DNA of 64,000 bases, taken from contig JAQVCM010000002.1 in NCBI GenBank assembly GCA_028689775.1, positions 62,001-126,000 on the forward strand. The letters run 5' to 3'. Shown here piece after piece: positions 16,306 to 24,282 of the stretch. Source of the DNA: Crocinitomicaceae bacterium (lineage in GTDB: Bacteria > Bacteroidota > Bacteroidia > Flavobacteriales_D > Crocinitomicaceae). The position numbers and the translations under genes were made by a program. Position 1 is the stretch's first letter. Each line of letters opens with the position of its first letter. A model generated the notes under the pieces. It searched no databases and had not been told where the DNA came from. It saw only the letters and a program-made list of their open reading frames with translations.

Positions 16306-16511
16306 CTACCGCCCCAAATCAATCGTCAAATTAGGAAGTTCAATTTGCAACTTTACTTTCGCTTTCAAAGCTGTAAAAACGCGCATCAAAGTATCTATCG
16401 TCACATTACTCGCATTGTTTTCAATTCTAGCTATTTGCGCTTTTTGAACACCTATTAATTTCCCCAATTCTTCTTGCGTTAAATTCCGTTCAAGTCTGGT
16501 TTGTTTAAATC
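16306..16511 (-). pseudogene. XRE-family antitoxin fragment cut at repeat copy 2
   Basis: On the minus strand an open frame ends with TAG at 16306 and encodes about 68 residues of a HigA-like helix-turn-helix protein: TRLERNLTQEELGKLIGVQ, then KAQIARIENNASNVTID, then VFTALKAKVKLQIELP. Related proteins carry about 30-45 more N-terminal residues. Here the match stops at the repeat boundary (16512), and the frame meets a stop inside the repeat without any ATG. The gene was therefore broken where the repeat begins. No partner toxin is visible. Confidence 0.7.
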
Positions 16512-16583
16512 TTGTGTGTAAAATATGTCAGCACATTGATTTTTTAGGGTGATTAATGGATTTAGCTGATTTTGACGAGGATG
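16512..16583 (+). repeat. Dispersed repeat, copy 2
   Basis: Same orientation as 10145-10215 and starts with the identical TTGTGTGTAAAATA, followed by GTCAGCACATTGATTTT and the GGATTTAG, TGATTTTGA and GAGGATG blocks. Its left edge truncates the XRE gene fragment, just as copy 1 sits at the end of the addB-like gene. Confidence 0.8.
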
Positions 16584-16739
16584 CTGGGTTGATTCTTTTC
16601 AATTCGAAAAATTTTAATCATAAAAATCTTCAACGCAAATAATTTTGCAATTTTTACATGCTGCCGTACATTTCAAAGATTTTTTTCCTTATCTTTAATA
16701 GGAAACTAAACTATTCACCTGATAATCAACAAACTTATT

Positions 16740-17156
16740 ATGATAAACAATGAGTACAAATATTCCGAACTTACCTCAAAAATAATAGGTTGCTGCATGA
16801 CCGTACACAGCGCTCTTGGAAATGGCTTCCAAGAAGTAATCTATCAGCGCGCTTTAGCTATTGAAATGTCTGACCGCTTTCTTGCCTTTTCTAGAGAACA
16901 TATCATGCCAATCTATTATAAAAATGAACACATCGGTACGCGTCGAGTTGATTTTCTAGTAGAAAATGTAATCTGTTTGGAAATAAAAGCGGTTGTAAAA
17001 TTAGAGGATGTTCACATTGCGCAAGCTATTAATTATTTGGAAGCGTACGATTTAGAAGTTGGATTGCTAATTAATTTTGGTTCAAAAAGTATGCAATTTA
17101 AAAGGGTATTGAATAGTAAGTTTAAACAGAAAGCGCAAGGAAATCCAATGGTGTAA
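16740..17156 (+). CDS. GxxExxY protein (PD-(D/E)XK-like)
   Basis: This 138-residue member of the GxxExxY family has the naming motif as G-F-Q-E-V-I-Y at about residues 29-35 (LGNGFQEVIYQRAL). The PD-(D/E)XK-like core is RRVDFLVEN followed by CLEIKAV. The family is widespread, often in many copies per genome, and has no established function; the fold suggests nucleic acid cleavage or binding. The gene stands alone between repeat copy 2 (direct) and copy 3 (inverted), so it could be the cargo of a small mobile unit. It is full length. Confidence 0.85.
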   Translation: MINNEYKYSELTSKIIGCCMTVHSALGNGFQEVIYQRALAIEMSDRFLAFSREHIMPIYYKNEHIGTRRVDFLVENVICLEIKAVVKLEDVHIAQAINYLEAYDLEVGLLINFGSKSMQFKRVLNSKFKQKAQGNPMV

Positions 17157-17243
17157 TTTTTTTTAGGTGCATTCATTTATAGACAGATGATGGCCTAAGT
17201 TGATTTTAACATTGATTGAAAATTCATTTTCACCGCATGATTT

Positions 17244-17289
17244 TCAAAATCAGCTTCATCATTTAATCACTAAAATCAATGTGCTGACA
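17244..17289 (-). repeat. Dispersed repeat, partial inverted copy 3
   Basis: Read on the minus strand from 17289 the sequence is TGTCAGCACATTGATTTT, then a GTGATT..TGATGAAGCTGATTTTGA segment, matching the core of copies 1 and 2 in opposite orientation. The outer TTGTGTGTAAAATA block is not conserved. It lies 42 bp before the SDR gene. Confidence 0.65.
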
Positions 17290-17330
17290 GTATAAGATGT
17301 CCATTTTTCCCTAACTTTACCCTCATTATG

Positions 17331-18119
17331 ATGAATCTAGATTTAAACGGAAAAACGGCTGTTGTTTGTGGCAGTACGCAGGGAATAGGGAAAGCAAGTG
17401 CAATGCAACTGGCTGAACAAGGCGCAAATGTGATTTTAATCGCTCGGAACGAGGAAAAATTGCAGGCGGTTTTGAACGAGTTGCCAAGCAGCAACAATCA
17501 AAAACACGGTTATTTAGTAGCTGACTTTTCCAAACCAGAAAGTTTAAAAGCAACCTTGGACAATTGGGTTTCCAATAACGGAACCTGTCATATCTTGATC
17601 AACAATACCGGCGGACCAAAAGGCGGACCGATTCGTGATGCGGAAGTGTCTGAATTTTACGATGCATTTACGCAACACTTGATTTGCAACCACATCATGG
17701 TTCAAGCGCTTTATCCGTTGATGAAAGAAAATGGGTACGGAAGAATCATCAATGTAATTTCTACGAGTGTGAAACAACCACTTCCGAATTTGGGGGTTTC
17801 AAATACCATTCGCGGCGCAGTGGCCAATTGGAGTAAAACTTTGGCAACGGAATTGGCCCCGTTTAACATTACGGTAAACAACGTGTTGCCAGGAGCAACC
17901 AATACCATTCGTTTGCAAACAATCGCGGAAACGAAATCTGCTAAAACAAACTATTCAGTAGCATCTATTTTTGCTGAAATGGCTTCAGAATCTCCGATGG
18001 GAAGAATTGCAGAACCAGAAGAAACGGCAAACGTGATCGCTTTCTTAGCTTCACCAGCTGCGAGTTATGTCAATGGAATCAACGTTCCAGTTGATGGTGG
18101 AAGAACCAAAAGTTTGTAA
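17331..18119 (+). CDS. Divergent SDR-family oxidoreductase (BKR-like)
   Basis: This Rossmann-fold short-chain dehydrogenase/reductase has a cofactor loop GSTQGIGKA (about residues 12-20), an NNTGG segment near 90, and a C-terminal VPVDGGRTKSL end. In classical SDRs a YxxxK pair follows the catalytic Ser; here the region reads STSVKQPLPNLGVSNTIRG and has neither Tyr nor Lys in register. This fits the known BKR-like subgroup that lacks a perfect catalytic tetrad. The ATG at 17331 is preferred over the adjacent one at 17328, though either is possible. Monocistronic, followed by a terminator. Substrate unknown. Confidence 0.82.
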   Translation: MNLDLNGKTAVVCGSTQGIGKASAMQLAEQGANVILIARNEEKLQAVLNELPSSNNQKHGYLVADFSKPESLKATLDNWVSNNGTCHILINNTGGPKGGPIRDAEVSEFYDAFTQHLICNHIMVQALYPLMKENGYGRIINVISTSVKQPLPNLGVSNTIRGAVANWSKTLATELAPFNITVNNVLPGATNTIRLQTIAETKSAKTNYSVASIFAEMASESPMGRIAEPEETANVIAFLASPAASYVNGINVPVDGGRTKSL

Positions 18120-18175
18120 TTAGAGAGTTGATTTTCACTCGAGGATGAGGTAAAACACCTTTCAATATGTTTTTT

Positions 18176-18214
18176 AAGCCTATGGTTATCAATTTGATAG
18201 CGATAGGCTTTTTT
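18176..18214 (+). terminator. Intrinsic terminator after the SDR gene
   Basis: Arms AAGCCTAT (18176-18183) and ATAGGCTT (18203-18210), with an inner ATCAA/TTGAT pairing, followed by a T-run to 18214. It separates the SDR gene from the nor cluster. Confidence 0.75.
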
Positions 18215-18231
18215 CGCTTACAGTAGAAACC

Positions 18232-18243
18232 TGATAAAAATCA
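18232..18243. promoter_or_regulatory. Possible CRP/FNR-type site upstream of norC
   Basis: TGAT-AAAA-ATCA is a perfect dyad that matches the core of FNR-family sites (TTGAT-N4-ATCAA) with the outer bases changed. It lies 110 bp before norC. nor genes in many bacteria are controlled by NO- or O2-sensing CRP/FNR proteins. The distance is larger than typical, so this is tentative. Confidence 0.35.
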
Positions 18244-18353
18244 TAGTTTTTGCTGACCTCACATCATTCTTCAGTTTATTAATATTAAGTTCCTTTGTTG
18301 CTAAAAAGGACAGATTAGTCCGATATTATATTTACTAACTTAAAATATGAATT

Positions 18354-18788
18354 ATGCTATCAAAATCACAAGCACGAGCATTCTTTTTAGGTGGAACGGT
18401 GGTGACGTTTTTAATTTTCATTGGGTTGACGGTTTATTCCTTCATGCCAAGAAATGACCAAACCAATCACGCGTCGATCACCAAAGATGTGATTCGTGGA
18501 AAAGAATTGTGGGAAACCAACAATTGCATGGGCTGTCACAGCATCATGGGCGAGGGCGGATATTACGCTCCAGAACTAACCAAAGTGGTTGAAAGAAAAG
18601 GCGAAGCGTACGTGAAAATCGTACTTCAATCCAAAGAACCTTGGGGTCCAAGAGGACGAAAAATGGTTGCTTACGGAATGAATGATGCCGACGCAGATGC
18701 GATGGTTGCTTACTTCAACTGGATCAGTAAAATTGACCTGAACGGTTTCGACCGCGTGGTTTCCCCTTTGTCAAAAGATAAAAATTAA
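18354..18788 (+). CDS. norC: Nitric oxide reductase subunit C (cytochrome c)
   Basis: NorC is the membrane-anchored monoheme cytochrome c that passes electrons to NorB for reducing 2 NO to N2O. The 144-residue protein has one N-terminal transmembrane helix (about 9-30) and a heme-binding CxxCH as C58-M-G-C61-H62 in NNCMGCHSIMGEGG, with a candidate axial Met in the second half (KMVAYGM). It is the first gene of the norCBQDEF cluster, 12 bp before norB. The size agrees with NorC. Confidence 0.92.
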   Translation: MLSKSQARAFFLGGTVVTFLIFIGLTVYSFMPRNDQTNHASITKDVIRGKELWETNNCMGCHSIMGEGGYYAPELTKVVERKGEAYVKIVLQSKEPWGPRGRKMVAYGMNDADADAMVAYFNWISKIDLNGFDRVVSPLSKDKN

Positions 18789-18800
18789 AAAAGAATCGTT

Positions 18801-20138
18801 ATGAAATATAAATCACAAAAAGTAGCTTATTGGTTCTTCGCCTTGTGCATGTTGTTGTTTGCATTGCAGTTAGTGTATGGATTCGTAATGGGATTCGCGC
18901 GCATTGGGATGGATGGATTACACGAAGTAGTTCCGTTCAATACCGCAAGAGCCGTTCACACCAATTTATTGGTATTATGGTTGTTAACCGGATTCATGGG
19001 TGCAGCGTATTACATCATTCCTGAAGAATCTAAACGGGAATTAATCAGTGTAAAATTAGCCTATGTTCAATTAATTTCGCTTGCCCTTGTTGGCGTTGCA
19101 GCTTTGGTTGGATTCCATTTTAACATCTGGGAAGGAAGAAAATTCTTAGAAATTCCGCGAGAACTAGATTACCTCGTTGTTGTAAATGTCTTGCTTTTCT
19201 TAGGACTTATTTTAGGAACACTCTACAAGGCAAAACAACGAACTACCACTTCTTTGGTGTTAACGATGGGATTGGTTTTCGCAGCCTTGCTTTACTTACC
19301 AGGAATGATTTGGTTCGACAGTCAAGTAACCGATTCTTTCTTCCGTTGGTGGGTTGTTCACTTATGGGTTGAAGGTGTTTGGGAATTAATTATGGGTGGT
19401 ATTTTATCATTCCTGTTAATCAAATTGACTGGTGTCGATCGCGAAGTAATTGAGAAATGGTTATACGTAATCGTTGGATTGACATTCTTGTCCGGAATTT
19501 TAGGAACAGGTCACCACTATTATTACATCGGAGTAAATAAAATCTGGTTGATCGTTGGTGGAATTTTCTCAGCGCTTGAACCGCTTGCTTTCTTAGCAAT
19601 GGCATTATTTGCAGTGTACATGTACCGAAAAGGAGAAAAATCGCATCCAAATAAAATTGCTTTATTCTGGACAATCGGTGCTTCAATCGTGTCCTTTGTT
19701 GGAGCTGGATTATTAGGTTTTGCACATACTTTACCACAGACCAATTTGTACACACACGGAACGCTGGTAACCGCAATGCACGGACACTACGCTTTCTGGG
19801 GCGCGTATGCGATGATCGTTTTGGCCATCATCAGTTACGCACTTCCAAACTTGACAGGTCGAAAACACTACGACAACAAAAACGGTCACTTGGCATTTTG
19901 GCTGGCGAATATCGGAATGCTTGGTATGACGGTTGCTTTTGGAGTTGCTGGAGTAATTCAAGTGTACATGGAACGCCGATTAAAAATGGAATTCATGGAA
20001 GTTCAAAACGAAACGAAAGTTCACTTTGTGGTCTTGATTCTGTGTGCTACCATTTTCACCATCGGTATTGGACTTTACATTTATGAGTTCATCAAATACG
20101 GTAGACCGAATGATGAAGCTTTGGTAAAAGAAGATTAA
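18801..20138 (+). CDS. norB: Nitric oxide reductase subunit B
   Basis: This is the catalytic subunit of the cytochrome c-type NO reductase, a heme-copper oxidase superfamily member with about 12 membrane helices. The 445-residue length fits cNOR rather than the longer quinol-type qNOR. Heme and FeB ligands are visible as H53 (RAVHTNLLVLW), the VHLWVEGVWE segment near 207 with its Glu, GTGHHYYY near 257, and HGHYAFWGAY near 347. Located directly after norC. Confidence 0.95.
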   Translation: MKYKSQKVAYWFFALCMLLFALQLVYGFVMGFARIGMDGLHEVVPFNTARAVHTNLLVLWLLTGFMGAAYYIIPEESKRELISVKLAYVQLISLALVGVAALVGFHFNIWEGRKFLEIPRELDYLVVVNVLLFLGLILGTLYKAKQRTTTSLVLTMGLVFAALLYLPGMIWFDSQVTDSFFRWWVVHLWVEGVWELIMGGILSFLLIKLTGVDREVIEKWLYVIVGLTFLSGILGTGHHYYYIGVNKIWLIVGGIFSALEPLAFLAMALFAVYMYRKGEKSHPNKIALFWTIGASIVSFVGAGLLGFAHTLPQTNLYTHGTLVTAMHGHYAFWGAYAMIVLAIISYALPNLTGRKHYDNKNGHLAFWLANIGMLGMTVAFGVAGVIQVYMERRLKMEFMEVQNETKVHFVVLILCATIFTIGIGLYIYEFIKYGRPNDEALVKED

Positions 20139-20165
20139 ATCGAATTAGCAAAAAAGTAATCCCAG

Positions 20166-20220
20166 AAACCCGAGACCTATCCCTTAGGTTTGTCATGAAA
20201 CCGGATGGTGTTTCGGGTTT
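20166..20220 (+). other. mRNA hairpin between norB and norQ
   Basis: AAACCCGA (20166-20173) pairs with TCGGGTTT (20213-20220), and an inner CCTA/TAGG pairing lies in the loop. A T-rich tail follows weakly. It resembles an attenuator or a 3' stabilising structure that could make norCB transcripts more abundant than norQD. It also argues against a norQ start at 20195, which would be buried in the stem. Confidence 0.5.
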
Positions 20221-20236
20221 TATAAAACACATAAGC

Positions 20237-21022
20237 ATGATCGTAGCAGAAAAGCAAGTTTATTACAAAGCAATTGGTTCCGAAGTTGAAGTCTTTAACC
20301 ACCTCAACCAATTGCAATTGCCCTTGTTGCTGAAAGGTCCAACCGGAACTGGAAAATCACGTTTCGTGGAATTCATGGCGCAGGAATTAGACAAAAATTT
20401 AATCACCGTCAGTTGTCACGAAGAAACTTCTTCTACGGATTTAATTGGAAGATTTATCATCAAAGGCGCTGAAACCATTTGGATTGACGGACCTTTGAGC
20501 ATGGCAATTCGAAACGGATCAATTCTTTATTTGGATGAAATCGCGGAAGCTCGACCAGATGTGATTGTTGCCATTCACTCCTTAACAGATCACCGACGAG
20601 AATTGTTCATTGATAAACTCGGAGAAACCATCAAAGCACATCCTGATTTTATGTTGGTTGCTTCGTTTAATCCAGGTTATCAAAGAGGATTTAAAGAATT
20701 AAAACCATCAACGCGACAACGATTTGTGGTTCTTGATTTTGATTATCCAAGTCCGAAAGTGGAAGTGGAAATTTTGATCAACGAGACAGAAGTTTCAGAA
20801 GATGTTGCCAAGAAATTGGTTACGATCGGTGCGAAAATTAGAAACTTGACAGAATTGGGTTTAACCGAAACCGTTTCCACGCGATTATTGGTAGATGCAG
20901 CGAAATTGATTCAAAATGGATTGCCAAAAAGATTGGCGGTTTACGTGGCGATTGTTCTTCCGTTAACCGACGAAAAAGAAACCACAGAAGCGTTGAAAGA
21001 CTTGTGTGATCTGATGATTTAA
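20237..21022 (+). CDS. norQ: MoxR-type AAA+ ATPase NorQ
   Basis: NorQ/CbbQ-family AAA+ ATPases work with the VWA protein NorD to insert the non-heme iron into NorB. Walker A is GPTGTGKSRFVE, Walker B is GSILYLDEIAEARPD, and a sensor-like SFNPGYQRG follows. I chose the ATG at 20237 (MIVAEKQVYYKAIG), giving 261 aa. The alternative at 20195 adds 14 residues and lies within a hairpin. Its neighbours norB and norD confirm the assignment. Confidence 0.9.
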   Translation: MIVAEKQVYYKAIGSEVEVFNHLNQLQLPLLLKGPTGTGKSRFVEFMAQELDKNLITVSCHEETSSTDLIGRFIIKGAETIWIDGPLSMAIRNGSILYLDEIAEARPDVIVAIHSLTDHRRELFIDKLGETIKAHPDFMLVASFNPGYQRGFKELKPSTRQRFVVLDFDYPSPKVEVEILINETEVSEDVAKKLVTIGAKIRNLTELGLTETVSTRLLVDAAKLIQNGLPKRLAVYVAIVLPLTDEKETTEALKDLCDLMI

Positions 21023-21106
21023 GGTTGATTTTAGAAATAAAAATTATAGGATGTGATAATTTGAATTATTTATTATCTGAAATAAAACTCAGAGTATTTA
21101 AAGTTG

Positions 21107-21310
21107 ACCCTGAAAGGGGCTAATCACAAAACGATGGGTGTAAGCCCATCGAAAAAAACTGTAAGATGGAATAAGGCCTGAAAGGCTGTGATATTAAGCG
21201 CGAGTCGTTCGAGAAAGATATTTCGCACTTTCAGCGCTTTACGATGTGTTTACATTAAAAACACAGGGCTTTACCCTGCGTTAGGGGATGTTTCCCTTTC
21301 AGGGAAAATA
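21107..21310. repeat. Array of REP-like short palindromes
   Basis: Several GC-containing hairpins follow each other in otherwise AT-rich DNA: CCC-TGAAA-GGG near 21107, CGATGGG (21132-21138) with CCCATCG (21145-21151), AGGCCTGAAAGGCT near 21174, CAGGG-CTTTA-CCCTG near 21262, and CCC-TTTCA-GGG near 21293. Such clusters, with the shared CCTGAAAGG theme, resemble extragenic repeats found at many loci in Bacteroidota genomes. It splits norQ from norD. No transposase is nearby. Confidence 0.6.
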
Positions 21311-21405
21311 AGTGATTTTTCCCCGTCAGTGAAAAAGTGAATTTAAAGTGTCTGGATGGCCTTGTGGTAAAGTTCAGTATAAGCATAAACTTAAAAACAA
21401 GCAAA

Positions 21406-23175
21406 ATGGGGTTAGAATTAGACGAGTTGGTTTATTCAAAAGTGGTTCGCTATTTCAAAAAACGGCGACTCAACGATGAATCCATACTGCAACGACAAAT
21501 TACACTTCAAGAAGTGAAGTCAAAATTGACCATCATGGCCAGGGCTTTGTGTGGTCAACCGATTGAACTGTATGCGGCTGAAAAAGAAGGTGGATTTAAA
21601 AACAACAATTTCTTTTTGCCTACCAGTTGTGCTTTTTTTGAAACGAAAGAAGACAATTATAAATTCTACTTGTTTCGCGTCTTTTACTTGAGTATTCAGA
21701 AGAAATTAAATTTCCAATGGGAAACAAAAGATGCTGAAGTTGACGACATTTTATCGCACGAGAAAGCAATCGAATCAGCGCCAGAAGTTTTGGAAATACT
21801 GTTTAAAGAATTTCCACCTTTAAAGGAATGGCACGATTTCGCGCAAAATGGGATTGCACAACAAGTACTTCCAACAGACAAAACAAGTTGGTTATACGGA
21901 AAGTGGATGCGCTTTAATCCTGCCGACGAAGCAATTGAAGCAATCAAAAATGCAGATGACGGAATCAAGAGCAAACCAGAATTTGTTCAGCCGCAAACTA
22001 CCTTACACGCACGTGCTGTTGAAGAAATCATTTCAAAAACAATCGATAAAAAACAACAAGAAGATTACGTTTTACTTCACAGTTTTGAAAAAATTGAAAC
22101 CGTAGAAGAATTTAATGGTAACTGGCGTGATTTTGATGGTTCAGACGAATTGGAAAAACACGAAAATGCCTTGGATGAAATCAACATGCGCTACACCGTG
22201 CGTGTGGACGACACAACCCATTCCGTTTACCAAGCAGATTTCGTCGAAAATACTTCCGTAGCAGAAAGTGCTGAAGTAGATGACAAAGGTTTTCATGTTT
22301 TGTATCCAGAATGGAATTTTAAGAAACGATCGTATTTGGAAAATTTCTGCAAGGTGTATCCAAAAACACAAATGAAAACCAACACGGCGTATTATCAAAA
22401 AACGATTGCGAATTACCAAACAACCTTGATGGGTTTGCGGAAAATGCTAACAAACGTCAACAATAAAATGCAACAAGTAAGTCGCCAAACACAAGGTGAT
22501 TCTTTTGATTTGTGCGCCTTGACGGATTTGTATACCGACATTCATTCCAAAGTGTCACCAGACGAACGGGTTTATATTTCTAGTCGGAAAAAAGAGAAAG
22601 ACATTTCAATTTTACTTTTGCTCGACCTCAGTTTATCGAGCGACGGTTACGTTGCTGGAAACCGTGTGATTGATGTTGAGAAAGAAGTTTCCATCTTATT
22701 TGGCGAAATTTTAAATGAATTCAACATTCCGTTTGCCATTGATGGATTTTATTCAAAAACGCGCAATTTCTCAACCTACATCACCATCAAAGATTTTAAG
22801 GAGAACTGGCAAAAAGCCAAACATAAAATTGGCGCGGTGGAAGTAGGAGGTTACACCAGAATTGGACCCGCACTTCGACACGCAGGCGCGCGATTCAAAA
22901 AAGTAGATTCAGAAAATAAATGGATCATCATGCTTTCTGACGGTAAACCGAACGATTACGATAAGTACGAAGGTCAATATGGCGTGCAAGATGTGAAACA
23001 AGCCTTGCGTGAATTGAACGAACAAAATGTCAATTCCTACGCGTTGGCGATTGAAGCACAAGCCAAATATTACCTTCCGCAAATGTTTGGTCAAAATCAC
23101 TATCAGATTTTATCATCGCCGGATACTTTGTTAAAATCTTTGGTGAAATTGTATGAAAAAATAAAACATTCTTAA
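21406..23175 (+). CDS. norD: NorD-like VWA-domain NO reductase activation protein
   Basis: This 589-residue protein ends in a von Willebrand factor A domain (about residues 400-580), with the MIDAS motif in LLLLDLSLSSDG and a second metal-binding segment MLSDGKPNDYDKYEG. NorD proteins pair with the AAA+ ATPase NorQ to activate NorCB. The long N-terminal region is poorly conserved. The ATG at 21406 (MGLELDELVY) is chosen; an in-frame upstream start at 21337 would add sequence reading through the REP-like spacer and is unlikely. Confidence 0.88.
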   Translation: MGLELDELVYSKVVRYFKKRRLNDESILQRQITLQEVKSKLTIMARALCGQPIELYAAEKEGGFKNNNFFLPTSCAFFETKEDNYKFYLFRVFYLSIQKKLNFQWETKDAEVDDILSHEKAIESAPEVLEILFKEFPPLKEWHDFAQNGIAQQVLPTDKTSWLYGKWMRFNPADEAIEAIKNADDGIKSKPEFVQPQTTLHARAVEEIISKTIDKKQQEDYVLLHSFEKIETVEEFNGNWRDFDGSDELEKHENALDEINMRYTVRVDDTTHSVYQADFVENTSVAESAEVDDKGFHVLYPEWNFKKRSYLENFCKVYPKTQMKTNTAYYQKTIANYQTTLMGLRKMLTNVNNKMQQVSRQTQGDSFDLCALTDLYTDIHSKVSPDERVYISSRKKEKDISILLLLDLSLSSDGYVAGNRVIDVEKEVSILFGEILNEFNIPFAIDGFYSKTRNFSTYITIKDFKENWQKAKHKIGAVEVGGYTRIGPALRHAGARFKKVDSENKWIIMLSDGKPNDYDKYEGQYGVQDVKQALRELNEQNVNSYALAIEAQAKYYLPQMFGQNHYQILSSPDTLLKSLVKLYEKIKHS

Positions 23176-23195
23176 CGATAAAACCTTTACAAAAC

Positions 23196-23846
23196 ATGCT
23201 TGAATCTGAAAATAAGATGGAGAAAAAATCTTTCCAAGAGGAAGCTTCGATTGATTCCAATAACAAGTTGGAAACAACGATCGATTATTCAAAAGTAGCT
23301 TATCCTCCGGGAGGCGTTTTGATTTGGATTGTCATTTATTTGGAATTGGTCACGTTTGGAATGGCGATTTTAGCCTTGGCCTATTATGGATCTCAAGAAC
23401 GAGAATTGTTTCACGAAAGCAGCATGAAACTAAACCGCGTAATCGGAACCATCAACACGATTTTCTTATTAACGAGTGGCTTATTCGTAGCATTAGGAGT
23501 TCACGCTTTCAAAGCTAAAAATCACCTGCTTGCAGCAAGATGGTTTCACTTTGCCGTTTGGGGAGGATTTGGATTTCTAGTTCTTAAAATGTTCGAATAT
23601 TACCAAAAACTAGAAGCAGGTTTGACGATGGATTCGAATTCATTTTTCACTTTTTATTGGTTACTAACCGCTTTTCACTGGATTCACGTACTTGTTGGCA
23701 TGGTGATATTGTTAATCATTCGCCGAAACATCGTTAAAAAGAAAGCCGCCACATTGATCGAAGACGTTGAAGCTGGCGCCGCTTTTTGGCACATGTGCGA
23801 TTTGGTTTGGTTGCTACTATACCCAATGTTATATTTATTATTCTGA
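23196..23846 (+). CDS. norE: Cytochrome c oxidase subunit III-like protein NorE
   Basis: A heme-copper oxidase subunit 3 family protein with five predicted membrane helices after a charged N-terminus of about 45 residues. Conserved features include the glutamate-containing IYLELVTFGMAI helix and HWIHVLVGMVIL. In nor clusters this gene is norE, whose product supports NO reductase activity but is not part of the purified enzyme. The first ATG at 23196 is used, but a second Met at residue 8 is also possible. Confidence 0.87.
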   Translation: MLESENKMEKKSFQEEASIDSNNKLETTIDYSKVAYPPGGVLIWIVIYLELVTFGMAILALAYYGSQERELFHESSMKLNRVIGTINTIFLLTSGLFVALGVHAFKAKNHLLAARWFHFAVWGGFGFLVLKMFEYYQKLEAGLTMDSNSFFTFYWLLTAFHWIHVLVGMVILLIIRRNIVKKKAATLIEDVEAGAAFWHMCDLVWLLLYPMLYLLF

Positions 23847-23847
23847 C

Positions 23848-24087
23848 ATGAAGAAAATTCAACTTTACACATACGGAATCCTGATCTTCTTGACTTTGTT
23901 GACCGCTTTCATTGCATCTTTCCAAGGTTCAAAAATCATCATTATCGCTATTATTGCAATTGCACTCACTAAATTCTGGTTAGTCGCTTTTCAATTCATG
24001 GAACTCAAAAAAGCCCATCCTTTTTGGAAGTTTTTGATTGTAATTTTCGCCGGTTTGATTGGTGGAATTACGATGATTTTGTATTGA
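23848..24087 (+). CDS. norF: Cytochrome c oxidase subunit IV-like protein NorF
   Basis: A 79-residue protein with three hydrophobic helices (YGILIFLTLLTAF, IIIIAIIAIALTKFWL, FLIVIFAGLIGGITMIL) of the prokaryotic cytochrome c oxidase subunit IV/NorF type. It starts with ATG directly after the norE stop (23846), so it is the last gene of the cluster. A longer in-frame version beginning inside norE is rejected because the ATG at 23848 gives the family's normal length. Confidence 0.82.
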   Translation: MKKIQLYTYGILIFLTLLTAFIASFQGSKIIIIAIIAIALTKFWLVAFQFMELKKAHPFWKFLIVIFAGLIGGITMILY

Positions 24088-24242
24088 TAAAAGAATGTTT
24101 TTCATTCAAAAATGATGTTTTTTTATTTGTCCATCTTAGATTCCCTGCGCAGCGCGTAGAGCATTGGTCAGCGGCTAGTCTTTTTCTGATTATTATCTAA
24201 AGTCAATTTTTCTGGTGATGGATTTTTTGATTGTGGGTTTGT

Positions 24243-24282
24243 TTTTTTGTAGAGACACAATGCATTGCGTCTCTACAAAAAA
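24243..24282. repeat. 40-bp near-perfect palindrome
   Basis: GTAGAGAC (24249-24256) and GTCTCTAC (24269-24276) surround CAATGCATTG, extended by T6 and A6 on the outside; only one base pair (24257/24268) is mismatched. Similar GTAGAGAC..GTCTCTAC palindromes are known from memory as dispersed elements in several bacterial phyla. It could fold as a terminator for norF on either strand. Confidence 0.7.

Noticed and set aside
16264..16458. Plus-strand open frame of 64 codons
   Set aside because: It is antisense to a clear HTH antitoxin fragment on the minus strand, which has family-like sequence.
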